From: Myxococcaceae bacterium
Lineage (GTDB): Bacteria; Myxococcota; Myxococcia; Myxococcales; Myxococcaceae
Direction: 5' to 3'
Length of the DNA: 39,845 nucleotides
Assembly (NCBI GenBank): GCA_016926755.1
Contig: JAFGNZ010000052.1
Coordinates: 1-39,845 of the forward strand
Below are positions 15,594-23,523 of this stretch, in pieces. Made by a program: the position numbers and the translations under genes. The notes beneath the pieces are model-generated. The model was not told where the DNA came from and ran no database searches. It saw only the letters and a program-made list of their open reading frames with translations. Numbering within the stretch: the first letter of the stretch is position 1; every line of letters begins with the position of its first letter.

Positions 15594-17423
15594 TCACAGG
15601 GTGAGGCGGTTGAGCAGCGCGCGGGCCTGGACGCGGTACGCCGCGGGCACCGACGGGTTCATGAGGACTGCCTGCAGCGACTGCACGACTGCGGGCGAGG
15701 CGGTCTTGGCGTCGTTGAGCAGCGCCATGAGCGTGCGCTCCGCGCCGGGAGCCAGGCGCCGCTCGACGAGCAGGTCGCGCAGGCCGAGCTGCTGCTCATC
15801 GGTCAGCGCCCGGTGGCGGAGCGCGTCGAACAGCGCGGCCTGTCCCTCGGCCGAGCTCTCGTGCCCGAGCCGCTCCAACAAGAGCGCGGTCGCCTCCGGC
15901 GTGGTGACCCGGCGCAGCGCGATGGCCGCGGCGGCGCGCAGCGAGTCGTCATTCGACGCGAGCACGTCTCGCACCGCATCGGTCGTGCGCGGGTCCCCAG
16001 CGTTGCCGAGCGCGCGCAGGGCCAGCTCCTGGTCTCGAGCGTCGATCGCCAGCTGCAGGTCGTCGAGGAGGACGTCTCCGGCGAGCGTGGCCAGCGCCGA
16101 GTCTTTGCCGCGCATCCGGTTGGCCATCGAGCCGAGGGTGAAGGCGCGCACGCGGCGCTGCGCGCCGTCCTTGGCGGCGAGCGCGGCGGCGTGCTCGTCG
16201 AGCACGAACTGCACCGCCTCGCGGGTCGGCTGGGCGACGAGGCCCAGGCGCTGGTAGAGCTCCTCGAAGACGCGGGGGTCTTGCTTCGCCACGTCCTGGC
16301 TCATGATGGCCCGCAGCGCCGCCTGCGCCTCGGCGTGGCCGGCCGAGACCAGCAGGTCCACGAGCTGAGCGCGCATCGGATCGGAGGAGAGCCGGGCGAA
16401 GGCCGGCACCAGCTCGCGGCACTTCTCCGGGTGGAGCTCCAGGTAGCCGGCCGCCTGCCAGACGAACTGCGCACGGTTGGCCAGCTTCTTCGGGTCGTCG
16501 GTCGACTCGAGCGTCTGCAGCACGTCCTCGAAGGTGATTCCACCGGCGCGCGACTCGAGCAGCGCGCGCTTCACGTCGATCTCCTGGGCCAGCGGGCCCG
16601 GAGTGCGCACCACCGGCTTGTCCGTGGGCCGCGCCGCCACCACCGACGCCTTGCGGGTCTCCTTCGAGCGCAAGGTGAGGGAGTGGGTCATCCGGAGCAG
16701 CGGCTTGCCGGCGGCGTCGCCGGCCTCGACGTTCTCGCGGAGGTCAACCGACTCGAGCGGCCCCTCGCCACTGAAGCGGAACGTGGCGTGCGACTCGACC
16801 CGGATGTCCTTCGGCGCGCCGATCGCGAGGCGGAGCTGCGTGAAATGCGTCCGCGTGCGCGCCAGGGTGCTCCTCGCGTCGTCGGCCCAGTGAGCCACGC
16901 TCTCGACATCGCCCGCGGGCAGCCGCTCGGTGTAGGAGAGCGGCGCGTCGCCAGGGAGGCGCGGGAACAGCTCTGCCGCCAGGGCCTGCAAGAGGTAGCG
17001 GTTGAGCGCCCCATCGCTCTCGGCGAAGCGCACGGATTCGATGGAGCCGTTCTCCTCGACCATCACCAGCGCCTCGGCACCCTCGAGCCCTTCGGCAGGG
17101 AGCTTCTGGCCCAGCACCTCGGAGTCGAACCGCCAGAGCCGCTCCACCTTGAGCAGCACGCCCGTGCGCGTCGCATCGCCGTCCCCCGGCGTCAGGCTCA
17201 CGTCGGCCTCGAGCGCCAGCCCGCCAGCCAACATGCCTTCACCGGTCGGCATCGCCGAGGTCTGCTGCTGCTGCCAATCGAGCGCATACACGCGCGTGAC
17301 GCCCGGTTGCCATCGCTGCACGCGCGAGGCCACCGCAGAAGATTCCGCTCCAGCGCCCCACAGGACGCCCGCTGCCACCAGCACCGCCACCGCCAGGCAC
17401 ACTGTCACCAGGATCCGCTTCAT
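15594..17423 (-). CDS. Exported helical-repeat protein resembling the vitellogenin/MTP lipid-transfer N-terminal module
   Basis: 609 residues from the ATG at 17423 (GGAG upstream). Signal peptide or N-terminal anchor at 5-24. Residues ~38-260 are beta-rich with YALDWQQQ, GLALEADVSL and an ENGSIESVRFAESD...LNRYLLQALAAELFPRLP segment. Residues ~285-609 are paired helices, with AFTLGSMANRM (427-437) and LALRALGNAGDP (467-478). This order (beta barrel, 'NG...V..LN...LQ' segment, helical horseshoe with 'GS..NR' and 'LKALGNAG') is that of the LPD_N/Vitellogenin_N module of eukaryotic large lipid-transfer proteins. A generic HEAT-repeat protein is the alternative, since 'ALGNAGDP' also occurs in HEAT units. 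The terminator just upstream and the tight spacing downstream are described separately. Confidence 0.7.
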   Translation of the reverse strand: MKRILVTVCLAVAVLVAAGVLWGAGAESSAVASRVQRWQPGVTRVYALDWQQQQTSAMPTGEGMLAGGLALEADVSLTPGDGDATRTGVLLKVERLWRFDSEVLGQKLPAEGLEGAEALVMVEENGSIESVRFAESDGALNRYLLQALAAELFPRLPGDAPLSYTERLPAGDVESVAHWADDARSTLARTRTHFTQLRLAIGAPKDIRVESHATFRFSGEGPLESVDLRENVEAGDAAGKPLLRMTHSLTLRSKETRKASVVAARPTDKPVVRTPGPLAQEIDVKRALLESRAGGITFEDVLQTLESTDDPKKLANRAQFVWQAAGYLELHPEKCRELVPAFARLSSDPMRAQLVDLLVSAGHAEAQAALRAIMSQDVAKQDPRVFEELYQRLGLVAQPTREAVQFVLDEHAAALAAKDGAQRRVRAFTLGSMANRMRGKDSALATLAGDVLLDDLQLAIDARDQELALRALGNAGDPRTTDAVRDVLASNDDSLRAAAAIALRRVTTPEATALLLERLGHESSAEGQAALFDALRHRALTDEQQLGLRDLLVERRLAPGAERTLMALLNDAKTASPAVVQSLQAVLMNPSVPAAYRVQARALLNRLTL

Positions 17424-17446
17424 CGCCCATGCTCCTTCATTGAGAG

Positions 17447-17480
17447 AAAAGGGGACCGCCGACGCCAACCGGCGGTCCCC
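17447..17480 (-). terminator. Intrinsic terminator/attenuator inside the four-gene run
   Basis: Perfect 10-bp stem GGGGACCGCC (17451-17460) / GGCGGTCCCC (17471-17480) with a 10-nt loop. On the leftward transcript it is followed directly by TTTTCTCT. It lies between the 706-residue secreted protein gene and the lipid-transfer-like gene, whose start is only 24 bases beyond. So it should cut expression of the three distal genes relative to the first. Confidence 0.8.
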
Positions 17481-17495
17481 GTCACAGCTACCTGC

Positions 17496-19616
17496 TCACA
17501 AGCGGGTGAGCGGTACGTCCACCGACTCGTTGAAGATGGGGACCTCGGGGCCGCCGAAGCCGGACCAGGAGACGATGGTGACCTCGCCGCGGATGCAGAA
17601 CGGGCAGGGCCCGAGCTCGCCGAACAGCGAGATGCGCCCGTCGAGGTAGCGCTGCCTGATCGCCAGCGACAGCCTCAGCCGCAGGATCAGCTCAGACGTC
17701 GAAGACAGGTAGATGCCCGCCGACCCGCGCAGCGGCACGTCGACGCGGGCGATGAGGACCGAGCCGCGGATACCCGCGCGGAAGCCCGGGATGCCCACTG
17801 CCACCGACGCGAAGCCCGACACGCCGGTGTACGGCTTCATGGAGCCCGTCAGGTCGATCCCCACCATGTCCATGCTGCAGTCGCGAGAGACCTGACCGCC
17901 CAGGCGGAACTCGACGCCGATGTTGGCCGAGATGCCGCCGGACACGGTCACCGGGATGAAGGCAATCCAGAAGGTGCCGGTCGCCTCTCCCACCGTGCCG
18001 TCAACGAAGGTGGGGTTGGCCACCTGGAAGTCGAGGAACGCCGGCGCGCGCGTGTCATTGCGGTAGACCTCCGAGCCCCCCAGGCGCGCCAGGATGAACA
18101 TGTGGATGTCGTTGTTGTCGGTCTCGAGGAAGCCCTCGACGTGCGCGACCTCACCGCCGGCGCCAAAGACCCAGGCCGACGCGGTGGCGTGGCCGCCGAA
18201 GCGCAGCTCGGCGTCGCAGAAGCGCGAGCCCCAGGTCGCCGACCACTCGCCGCCGTAGTTCAGCGCCCCGCCGAAGGTCGAGCGGTCACCGAACTCGCCC
18301 CCGTCGGAGTAGGTGCCGCCGCGCCGCGTGGTGCCGGTGGAGGGATCTTTCGGCTCGCCGAGCCCCCCGATGTACTCCCAGTAGATGGCGAGGTACTCGG
18401 CCAACAGCGAGGGGCTGAGCGTGTAGTCCTTGAGCTTCAGCCCTGGCAGCTTGAGCAGCAGCGCGTTCCGCACGAAGCTCGTGTCGCTGAAGTCATCGGC
18501 GGTCAGCTGCAGGCACTGGGTGAGGTCCTGCTGACGGCGCTGGTCCATCACCCGGCTCACCATGTCCTTGTAGAGCCGCGGGCTCCAGTCGCACCGGGTG
18601 ACCGCCTGCGCGTCGAGGCAGCCGTCCTGCTCGGCCTTGATGAGCGCGGCCTCGATGCGAGCATCGGCGGTGCGCAGGTCCTGCGCGACCTGCTTGGCCA
18701 ACACCTCCGGGTTCTTCGCCTGCTTCACGACGGCCTGGTACGAGTCCCAGATGCCCTGGCGCTCGGCGAGCAGGTCTTCGAAGTCGCGCTGCTTCACGCG
18801 AAGCTCGTCCAGGACGTCATCGGCCTCCTTGACGAGCTGCTTGCTCATCTGCGCGTGCCACGAGTCGGTGACGGCGTAGAAGCTGCGAGCCGTCGGGTTG
18901 TTGGCCTTTGCCGCGGCGTCGGACTTGAACTCATACGGCAGCTGCCCGGAGGGGTACGGGCCCGGCTGGAAGAGGAAGTACGCGCTCTTCGGGGCCTTCA
19001 CCTTCCCGTCGAAGATGGGCGCGAGCGGCTTCTGATCGCTGCCGTAGAGCGTTCTGTTGGCGATGCCGTCGTTCGAGAACGCGTGGTTGAGCAGGGCGCG
19101 GAAGTCGGCGCCGTGCACACCCGCCTTTGCCTCGAACGTGGAGTACCCCAGGTACTTCTCGTGAACGTACTCGCGGCAGGAGCGGATGAGGGTGCCGTTG
19201 CCCTCCCACTCCTTCAGCGCTTTCGCGTGCTGAGCTTCGGCCTGCGAGAGGTTCTGGAAGTTCTTGCGGTGGAGGATCTGATTGGCGGAGACCAGTCCCG
19301 ACACCTGGGTGGTGAGGCCGGCGAAGTTCGAGGTCGTCGGCTGTACCGGCGCCAGCGAACCGACAGCGGCCACGCTGCCGCCGAGCTCGTCCGGCAGCAG
19401 GCGCTGCACCTGCGGAAGCTTGCCGACCTGCGTCTCCCATTCGGTGTCGATGAGCGACTCGCAGTATGACTTGTAGTTGGGGAAGCACGCGCCCGAGCGA
19501 TAGCTCTCGTCGACGCACTCGGACACGGTGGGTTTGGGGCAGGTTTGCGCCGAGGCACAAAGGGACGTGCCCAGGACCAGGGCGTACGCTGCCGCCCGCA
19601 GACTTCTGAAACGCAT
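17496..19616 (-). CDS. Large secreted protein, helical N-half and beta-rich C-half
   Basis: 706 residues. Signal peptide (AAAYALVLGTSLCASA, cleavage near residue 23). The N-terminal half is helical with several Cys residues (CPKPTVSEC, CFPNYKSYC). A charged coiled-coil-like stretch lies at ~262-330. Residues ~430-700 are strand-rich with long amphipathic beta segments and many Gly (VTVSGGISANIGVEFRLGG, GFASVAVGIPGFRAGIRGS), ending GPCPFCIRGEVTIVS. No family recognised. It is the promoter-proximal gene of the leftward run, and a terminator after it suggests it is made in excess over its operon partners. If the neighbour is a lipid-transfer module, the amphipathic beta region could be a lipid-binding or assembly partner; that is speculation. 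Confidence 0.75.
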   Translation of the reverse strand: MRFRSLRAAAYALVLGTSLCASAQTCPKPTVSECVDESYRSGACFPNYKSYCESLIDTEWETQVGKLPQVQRLLPDELGGSVAAVGSLAPVQPTTSNFAGLTTQVSGLVSANQILHRKNFQNLSQAEAQHAKALKEWEGNGTLIRSCREYVHEKYLGYSTFEAKAGVHGADFRALLNHAFSNDGIANRTLYGSDQKPLAPIFDGKVKAPKSAYFLFQPGPYPSGQLPYEFKSDAAAKANNPTARSFYAVTDSWHAQMSKQLVKEADDVLDELRVKQRDFEDLLAERQGIWDSYQAVVKQAKNPEVLAKQVAQDLRTADARIEAALIKAEQDGCLDAQAVTRCDWSPRLYKDMVSRVMDQRRQQDLTQCLQLTADDFSDTSFVRNALLLKLPGLKLKDYTLSPSLLAEYLAIYWEYIGGLGEPKDPSTGTTRRGGTYSDGGEFGDRSTFGGALNYGGEWSATWGSRFCDAELRFGGHATASAWVFGAGGEVAHVEGFLETDNNDIHMFILARLGGSEVYRNDTRAPAFLDFQVANPTFVDGTVGEATGTFWIAFIPVTVSGGISANIGVEFRLGGQVSRDCSMDMVGIDLTGSMKPYTGVSGFASVAVGIPGFRAGIRGSVLIARVDVPLRGSAGIYLSSTSELILRLRLSLAIRQRYLDGRISLFGELGPCPFCIRGEVTIVSWSGFGGPEVPIFNESVDVPLTRL

Positions 19617-19955
19617 GGGGGATGCTCTCCTTTGGGAACGGCCGAAGTTGGCCGTGCCCGTCCCTAGAGCAGGCCGCGTACCAGGGGCCGCTCAGAGGGA
19701 GGCGCGCGCAGCAGCGTGACCGTGTCGGCCACAGCGGTGAGCGGCTTGGGGGGCGAGCGTGGCTCCGCCGGTTTCAGGTGGGAGCCAGGCGTTCAGCAGC
19801 CGAGCCTCCCCTGGCCCCGCGCGAATGGCTGGCGGTCACGGGCTGCGAGAGAGACCTGGGCCGCGGAGCAAGCGGGGTGTGGCCCGGCGGGTTTCAGATG
19901 CGCTCGTGATGTCTCGGGGCGCTCGCGCCCTCGTCATCCCAGAGGTCCGAGAGGT
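19617..19955. other. Intergenic region with small inverted repeat and a 21-codon overlapping frame
   Basis: About 340 bases between the hybrid sensor kinase gene and the secreted-protein run. It should hold the run's promoter and the kinase gene's end. TGGCTCC (19760-19766) and GGAGCCA (19781-19787) form a 7-bp inverted repeat with a 14-nt loop. A leftward 21-codon frame (19894-19959, starting MNLSDLWDDEG) overlaps the kinase stop as ATGA; it may be a truncated downstream gene or chance. Confidence 0.4.
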
Positions 19956-22775
19956 TCATGCCGCGCGGCCCCCCTTGGCGAACTGGAGAGAGAGCAGGCC
20001 CGCCTGAGAAGCGGGGAGCCACAGCCGCACCGTCGTCCCATGGCCGATCTGGCTATCAATGTTCAGGGTTCCTCCGTGGGACTCGATGAACCGCTGTGTC
20101 AGTGAGAGGCCAAGCCCGACCCCCTCGCCAGGCGGCTTCGTGGTGAAGAACGGCTCGATGACCCGCGGCAGCAGCTCCGCGGGGATGCCGGGCCCGTTGT
20201 CACTCACGGTCACCTCCACCCCCTGCGCGCCCTTCTGCTCCAGGGCTCGGGCCTCGATCGTCACCGTGCCCTCGGGTGGACTGGACTCCAGGGCGTTCTT
20301 CAGCACGTTGAACAGCGCGCGCTCCATCTCCGCCGCGTGCACATGGACCCAGGGAGGCTCGGCCCCCGAGAGCCGGTGCTCGAGGCGCACGCCACGCTGG
20401 GCCAGCTCGGGCTGGGCCAGCTGGATGACCTGCTCCACCACCGCTCCGACTTCACACGGCCCGCGGACGGCGGCCGGGCGGCTCGAGAACTCGATGAGCT
20501 CCTTCAGCAGGCTCGCGCAGCGCCGTGACTGCCGGTCAATGACCTCGAGCGTCGCGCGCTGTTCCTCCGGGCCGAGCGCGTACCGGGACATCGCCTCGAT
20601 GCTCATGCGCATGGCGGCCATCGGGTTGTTGAGCTCGTGGCAGAGCCCCGCGATCAGGGTGCCCACGGCGGCCATCTTGGCCTTCAGCACGAGCTGCTCC
20701 TGCGTCTCTCGGAGCTGCCGCAGCGCCTCCTCCAGCTCACGCTTCCTGGCGTCCAGCTGCAGGTAGACGCCGTGCAGGCGCACGGCCGCGCGCACCCGGG
20801 CCTTGAGCTCCTCGGGGCCGAACGGCTTGCCCAGATAGTCGTCCGCCCCTGCCTCCAGGCCGACGACCAGCTCCTCGCGGCTGGCCTTCGCCGTCAGCAG
20901 GAGCACGGGGATATCCCGATACTGAGCGCCCCCCTTGAGCAGGGAGACCAGCTCGGTGCCGTCCATCTCCGGCATCATCACATCCGAGACGATGACGTCC
21001 GGCCGCTGCCGCTGCACGGCCTCCCAGGCCTGCCTGCCGGTCTCCGCCAGCTCGAGCTCGTACTCACCGGCCAGGATCTCGGCCAGGAAGGCGCGCATGT
21101 CGGCGTTGTCCTCGGCGATCAGCAGGCGCGGCGCCGGGGCATTGGGCATGCGAGTCACCTGAGGAGAGGGGGCCTGCGCGGGCTGGAGCCGCGCGCGGTA
21201 GCCCTCACCCGGGCGCGCCTGGGCTCCGCTCCCGGGGCCGCGCGCCACGAGCTGATCCGCGCTCTTCGGCAGGCGGACGATGAAGCGCGCGCCCGCTCCG
21301 AGCTCGCTCTCCACGGAGACATGGCCTCCCATGAGCTCGGTGAACGCCTTCACGATGGCCAGCCCCATGCCGGTGCCCTCGTGCTTGCGCGTGGTGGAGC
21401 CGTCCACCTGCTGGAAGCGCTGGAAGAGCATCCCCTGCCGATCCTTGGGGATGCCGGGCCCCGTGTCCTTCACCGACAGCTCGAGCTGCGAGTCCACGGC
21501 CCGCAGGGCCACGGTGATGGTCCCCCCCTCGGGAGTGAACTTGAGCGCGTTGCCCAGGAGGTTGAGGGCGATCTTCTCGAACTTGCGCCTGTCGAGCGGC
21601 GGCGTGCCCAGGTCCGGGTCGGCCTCGAAGCGCACGTCGATGCCCCGGGCGGCACCCGCCGAGCGCGCGTCCTCCACGATGTGGGCCGTCATGGGGGTGA
21701 CCTCCAGGGGCTCCCAGTCGACCTCCATCCGTCCAGCGTCCACCTTCTGGTGGTCCAGGATGTCGTCGACGAGCCGGAGGAGCCGCTCGGCGTTGCGGCG
21801 GATGCGCTCCAGGTCGACTCGGGCGTGGTCGGACACCTCGCTGGAGCGCGAGGAGAGCAGCATCTCGAGCGGACCCAGGATCAACGTCAGGGGGGTGCGC
21901 AGCTCATGGCTCATCACGGTGAGGAACTCGCTCTTGGCGTGAGCGGCGGCCTCCGCGGCCTCCTTCGCTTTCTGGAGGTCCACCTCCATCCGCTTGCGCT
22001 CGGTGATGTCCACGTAGAGCCCCAGCATGCCGTTGACGGCGCCCACCTCATCCCTGAGAGGGACCTTGCTGGTCAGCAGGGTGCGCTGCGAGCCATCCGC
22101 GCGCATGAGCGGCTCTTCGAGATCGAGGATGGGCGTGCCGGTCTCCATCACCTGGCGGTCGATCTTGCGGAAGAAGTCAGCCTCCTCGCGCTTCTCCAGG
22201 AAGTCGTATTCGGTCTTGCCGACGAGGTTCTCCAGCGTCCCAACGCCCGCGTCGTTGATGAAGTTCTGGTTGGCGCCGAGGTAGAGCCCCTCGCGGTTCT
22301 TCCAGAAGATGGCGTGGGGCACGTTGGAGATGACGTAGCGGAGCACGGCCTGCTGCTGCTCGAAGTCCCGGAGCCGCTCCACGGTCTTGTGCTCGTGCGT
22401 GACGTCCCGCAGGAAGATCCACACCTGCCCTTTCTGGGGACGCAGGCGGACCTCCAGCCACTGGTCGGCCGAGGCGCGGTGCTCGATGAGGCGCGTGGGC
22501 ACCTGCCCGTCGAGCGCGCGCCGGCAACCTTCGAGCAACGCCGGGGAGAGGGGCGTCCCGCCCAGGGCTGACTCCAGCGTGCGCCCGATGAGCTTCGACC
22601 GAGGCAGCCCGAGGAGCTGCTCGGCTGCTGGGTTGGCGACCTGGACCTTCAAACCTGGAGTCAACGTGAGGAACCCATCCTCGAAGGCCTCCGCGACTTC
22701 AAGCGCCGAGAAACCCGCCAACCCACCACCTGGCGCGGTTGCTCCGGGCGATGTCTCTTCGGGGGGGAGCCCCAT
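19956..22775 (-). CDS. Hybrid sensor histidine kinase, PAS-PAS-HK-REC-HK
   Basis: 939 residues from the ATG at 22775, which has a near-perfect ribosome site (AAGGAGG) and removes a 20-residue unlikely extension. No transmembrane segment, so a cytosolic sensor. PAS domains at ~20-130 and ~145-265. First kinase core with HELRTP (His290), DTGPGIP and GTGMGL. A receiver with AEDNADMR, phospho-acceptor Asp598 in SDVMMPEMDG and a KPF lysine. A coiled linker. Then a second kinase core with CHELNNP (His713), DNGPGIP and GVGLGL. Two complete kinase cores around one receiver suggest an internal phosphorelay in a single chain. No response regulator gene with an output domain lies beside it. Confidence 0.93.
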   Translation of the reverse strand: MGLPPEETSPGATAPGGGLAGFSALEVAEAFEDGFLTLTPGLKVQVANPAAEQLLGLPRSKLIGRTLESALGGTPLSPALLEGCRRALDGQVPTRLIEHRASADQWLEVRLRPQKGQVWIFLRDVTHEHKTVERLRDFEQQQAVLRYVISNVPHAIFWKNREGLYLGANQNFINDAGVGTLENLVGKTEYDFLEKREEADFFRKIDRQVMETGTPILDLEEPLMRADGSQRTLLTSKVPLRDEVGAVNGMLGLYVDITERKRMEVDLQKAKEAAEAAAHAKSEFLTVMSHELRTPLTLILGPLEMLLSSRSSEVSDHARVDLERIRRNAERLLRLVDDILDHQKVDAGRMEVDWEPLEVTPMTAHIVEDARSAGAARGIDVRFEADPDLGTPPLDRRKFEKIALNLLGNALKFTPEGGTITVALRAVDSQLELSVKDTGPGIPKDRQGMLFQRFQQVDGSTTRKHEGTGMGLAIVKAFTELMGGHVSVESELGAGARFIVRLPKSADQLVARGPGSGAQARPGEGYRARLQPAQAPSPQVTRMPNAPAPRLLIAEDNADMRAFLAEILAGEYELELAETGRQAWEAVQRQRPDVIVSDVMMPEMDGTELVSLLKGGAQYRDIPVLLLTAKASREELVVGLEAGADDYLGKPFGPEELKARVRAAVRLHGVYLQLDARKRELEEALRQLRETQEQLVLKAKMAAVGTLIAGLCHELNNPMAAMRMSIEAMSRYALGPEEQRATLEVIDRQSRRCASLLKELIEFSSRPAAVRGPCEVGAVVEQVIQLAQPELAQRGVRLEHRLSGAEPPWVHVHAAEMERALFNVLKNALESSPPEGTVTIEARALEQKGAQGVEVTVSDNGPGIPAELLPRVIEPFFTTKPPGEGVGLGLSLTQRFIESHGGTLNIDSQIGHGTTVRLWLPASQAGLLSLQFAKGGRAA

Positions 22776-22908
22776 CAATCCTCCTTGGGATGTTCCTGAA
22801 TTCGTGAAACATGATAACCTGAAAACAAGATACATGTTCCCCAGCTCCCAAGCCGTGGAGGCGGGCAGGCGAGTGTCGCGGGGCCTTGCGGCGCGGATCA
22901 GCGGCGAT

Positions 22909-22990
22909 CTACGCCTGCACGACCGCGACCGCCTGATCCGGCGTGCGGAGGTACTCCGGGGAGACCCGGATCAGAGCGACGCCCCGTCCC
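22909..22990 (-). pseudogene. C-terminal scar, class-V aminotransferase-like
   Basis: A leftward frame ends RGVALIRVSPEYLRTPDQ then AVAVVQA and a TAG at 22909. The pattern 'R.SP..Y.TP.Q.' followed by a short helix is typical of the C-terminus of class-V aminotransferases (kynureninase/cysteine desulfurase relatives). No rest of the gene is present upstream: the YbaY-like gene occupies that space in another frame. The 8-mer CGGATCAG occurs at 22894, inverted at 22933, and again at 22967. Confidence 0.35.
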
Positions 22991-23014
22991 TCTGTTCGAG
23001 CCGGTACGCCGGCG

Positions 23015-23458
23015 TCACTTGCCGGAGCGCACGAGGATCTGAACGTCGCTGCTCAGCTTTCCCTGGGTGAGCACTGGAAGGGGCGCGGGCGTGGAGAAGA
23101 GCCGCCCGGCGTCCGTGATGCGTGCCCTCGCGACGTAGGTGGCCTCGGGGCGCACGCGCTCCGGGGGAATGGCCACCGAGAAGTGGATGGGGACCTGCCC
23201 CGGGTTGCGGAGGGTCTGCTCACCCAGGACAGCCCCTGTGCTGGCGTCGGGCATCAGCTCCACCACCTCGACCTGGACGACGGCCTCCGGAGTGAGGGCC
23301 ACACGCTCGCGGTAGGTCACTGTCCCTGTGATTTGGAGCTCGGTGCCAGAAGTCATCTGTCCTTCGGGGGACGGCGGAGGAGGCTGCGGGGTCGAGGCAC
23401 ACGCGGCAAGGGTCAGCGCGGCGCAGCATCCAACGATCGTGATCGAGCGGCGAGTCAT
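23015..23458 (-). CDS. YbaY-family lipoprotein
   Basis: 147 residues from the ATG at 23458 (AGGA upstream); an ATG three codons earlier is possible. The leader ends LTLAAC, lipid attachment at Cys20, followed by a Pro-rich linker. The domain starts ITGTVTYRERVALTPEAVVQVEVVEL, the opening strands of the YbaY/YscW (PF09619) beta-sandwich, and ends with a VARARITDAGRLFST strand pair. Relatives are envelope lipoproteins of unclear role, or secretion pilot proteins in type III systems. No secretion genes are nearby, so a general envelope function is more likely. It reads in the same direction as, but well separated from, its neighbours. Confidence 0.8.
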   Translation of the reverse strand: MTRRSITIVGCCAALTLAACASTPQPPPPSPEGQMTSGTELQITGTVTYRERVALTPEAVVQVEVVELMPDASTGAVLGEQTLRNPGQVPIHFSVAIPPERVRPEATYVARARITDAGRLFSTPAPLPVLTQGKLSSDVQILVRSGK

Positions 23459-23523
23459 GGCGGGCATCCTGGCGGATTCCCCGGAAAAGAGAAGGGGCCC
23501 CCTCTGGCCTGAGCGTCGCCGGC

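Noticed and set aside
15813-19469. 1218-codon open frame on the + strand.
   Set aside because: Antisense to two signal-peptide genes with ribosome sites. Its composition (Arg/Gly/Val/His/Ala-rich, no domains) is the usual shadow of high-GC codon bias.
19617-19680. Possible sigma54 promoter before the four-gene run (GGGCACG on the leftward strand).
   Set aside because: The -24-like half is present, but no GC at the required -12 spacing follows; only ACTTCG is found there.
22791-22840. AT-rich stretch before the hybrid kinase gene as a sigma70-type promoter.
   Set aside because: TTGTTT and TATCAT are present on the leftward strand, but only six bases apart, so they cannot form a -35/-10 pair.
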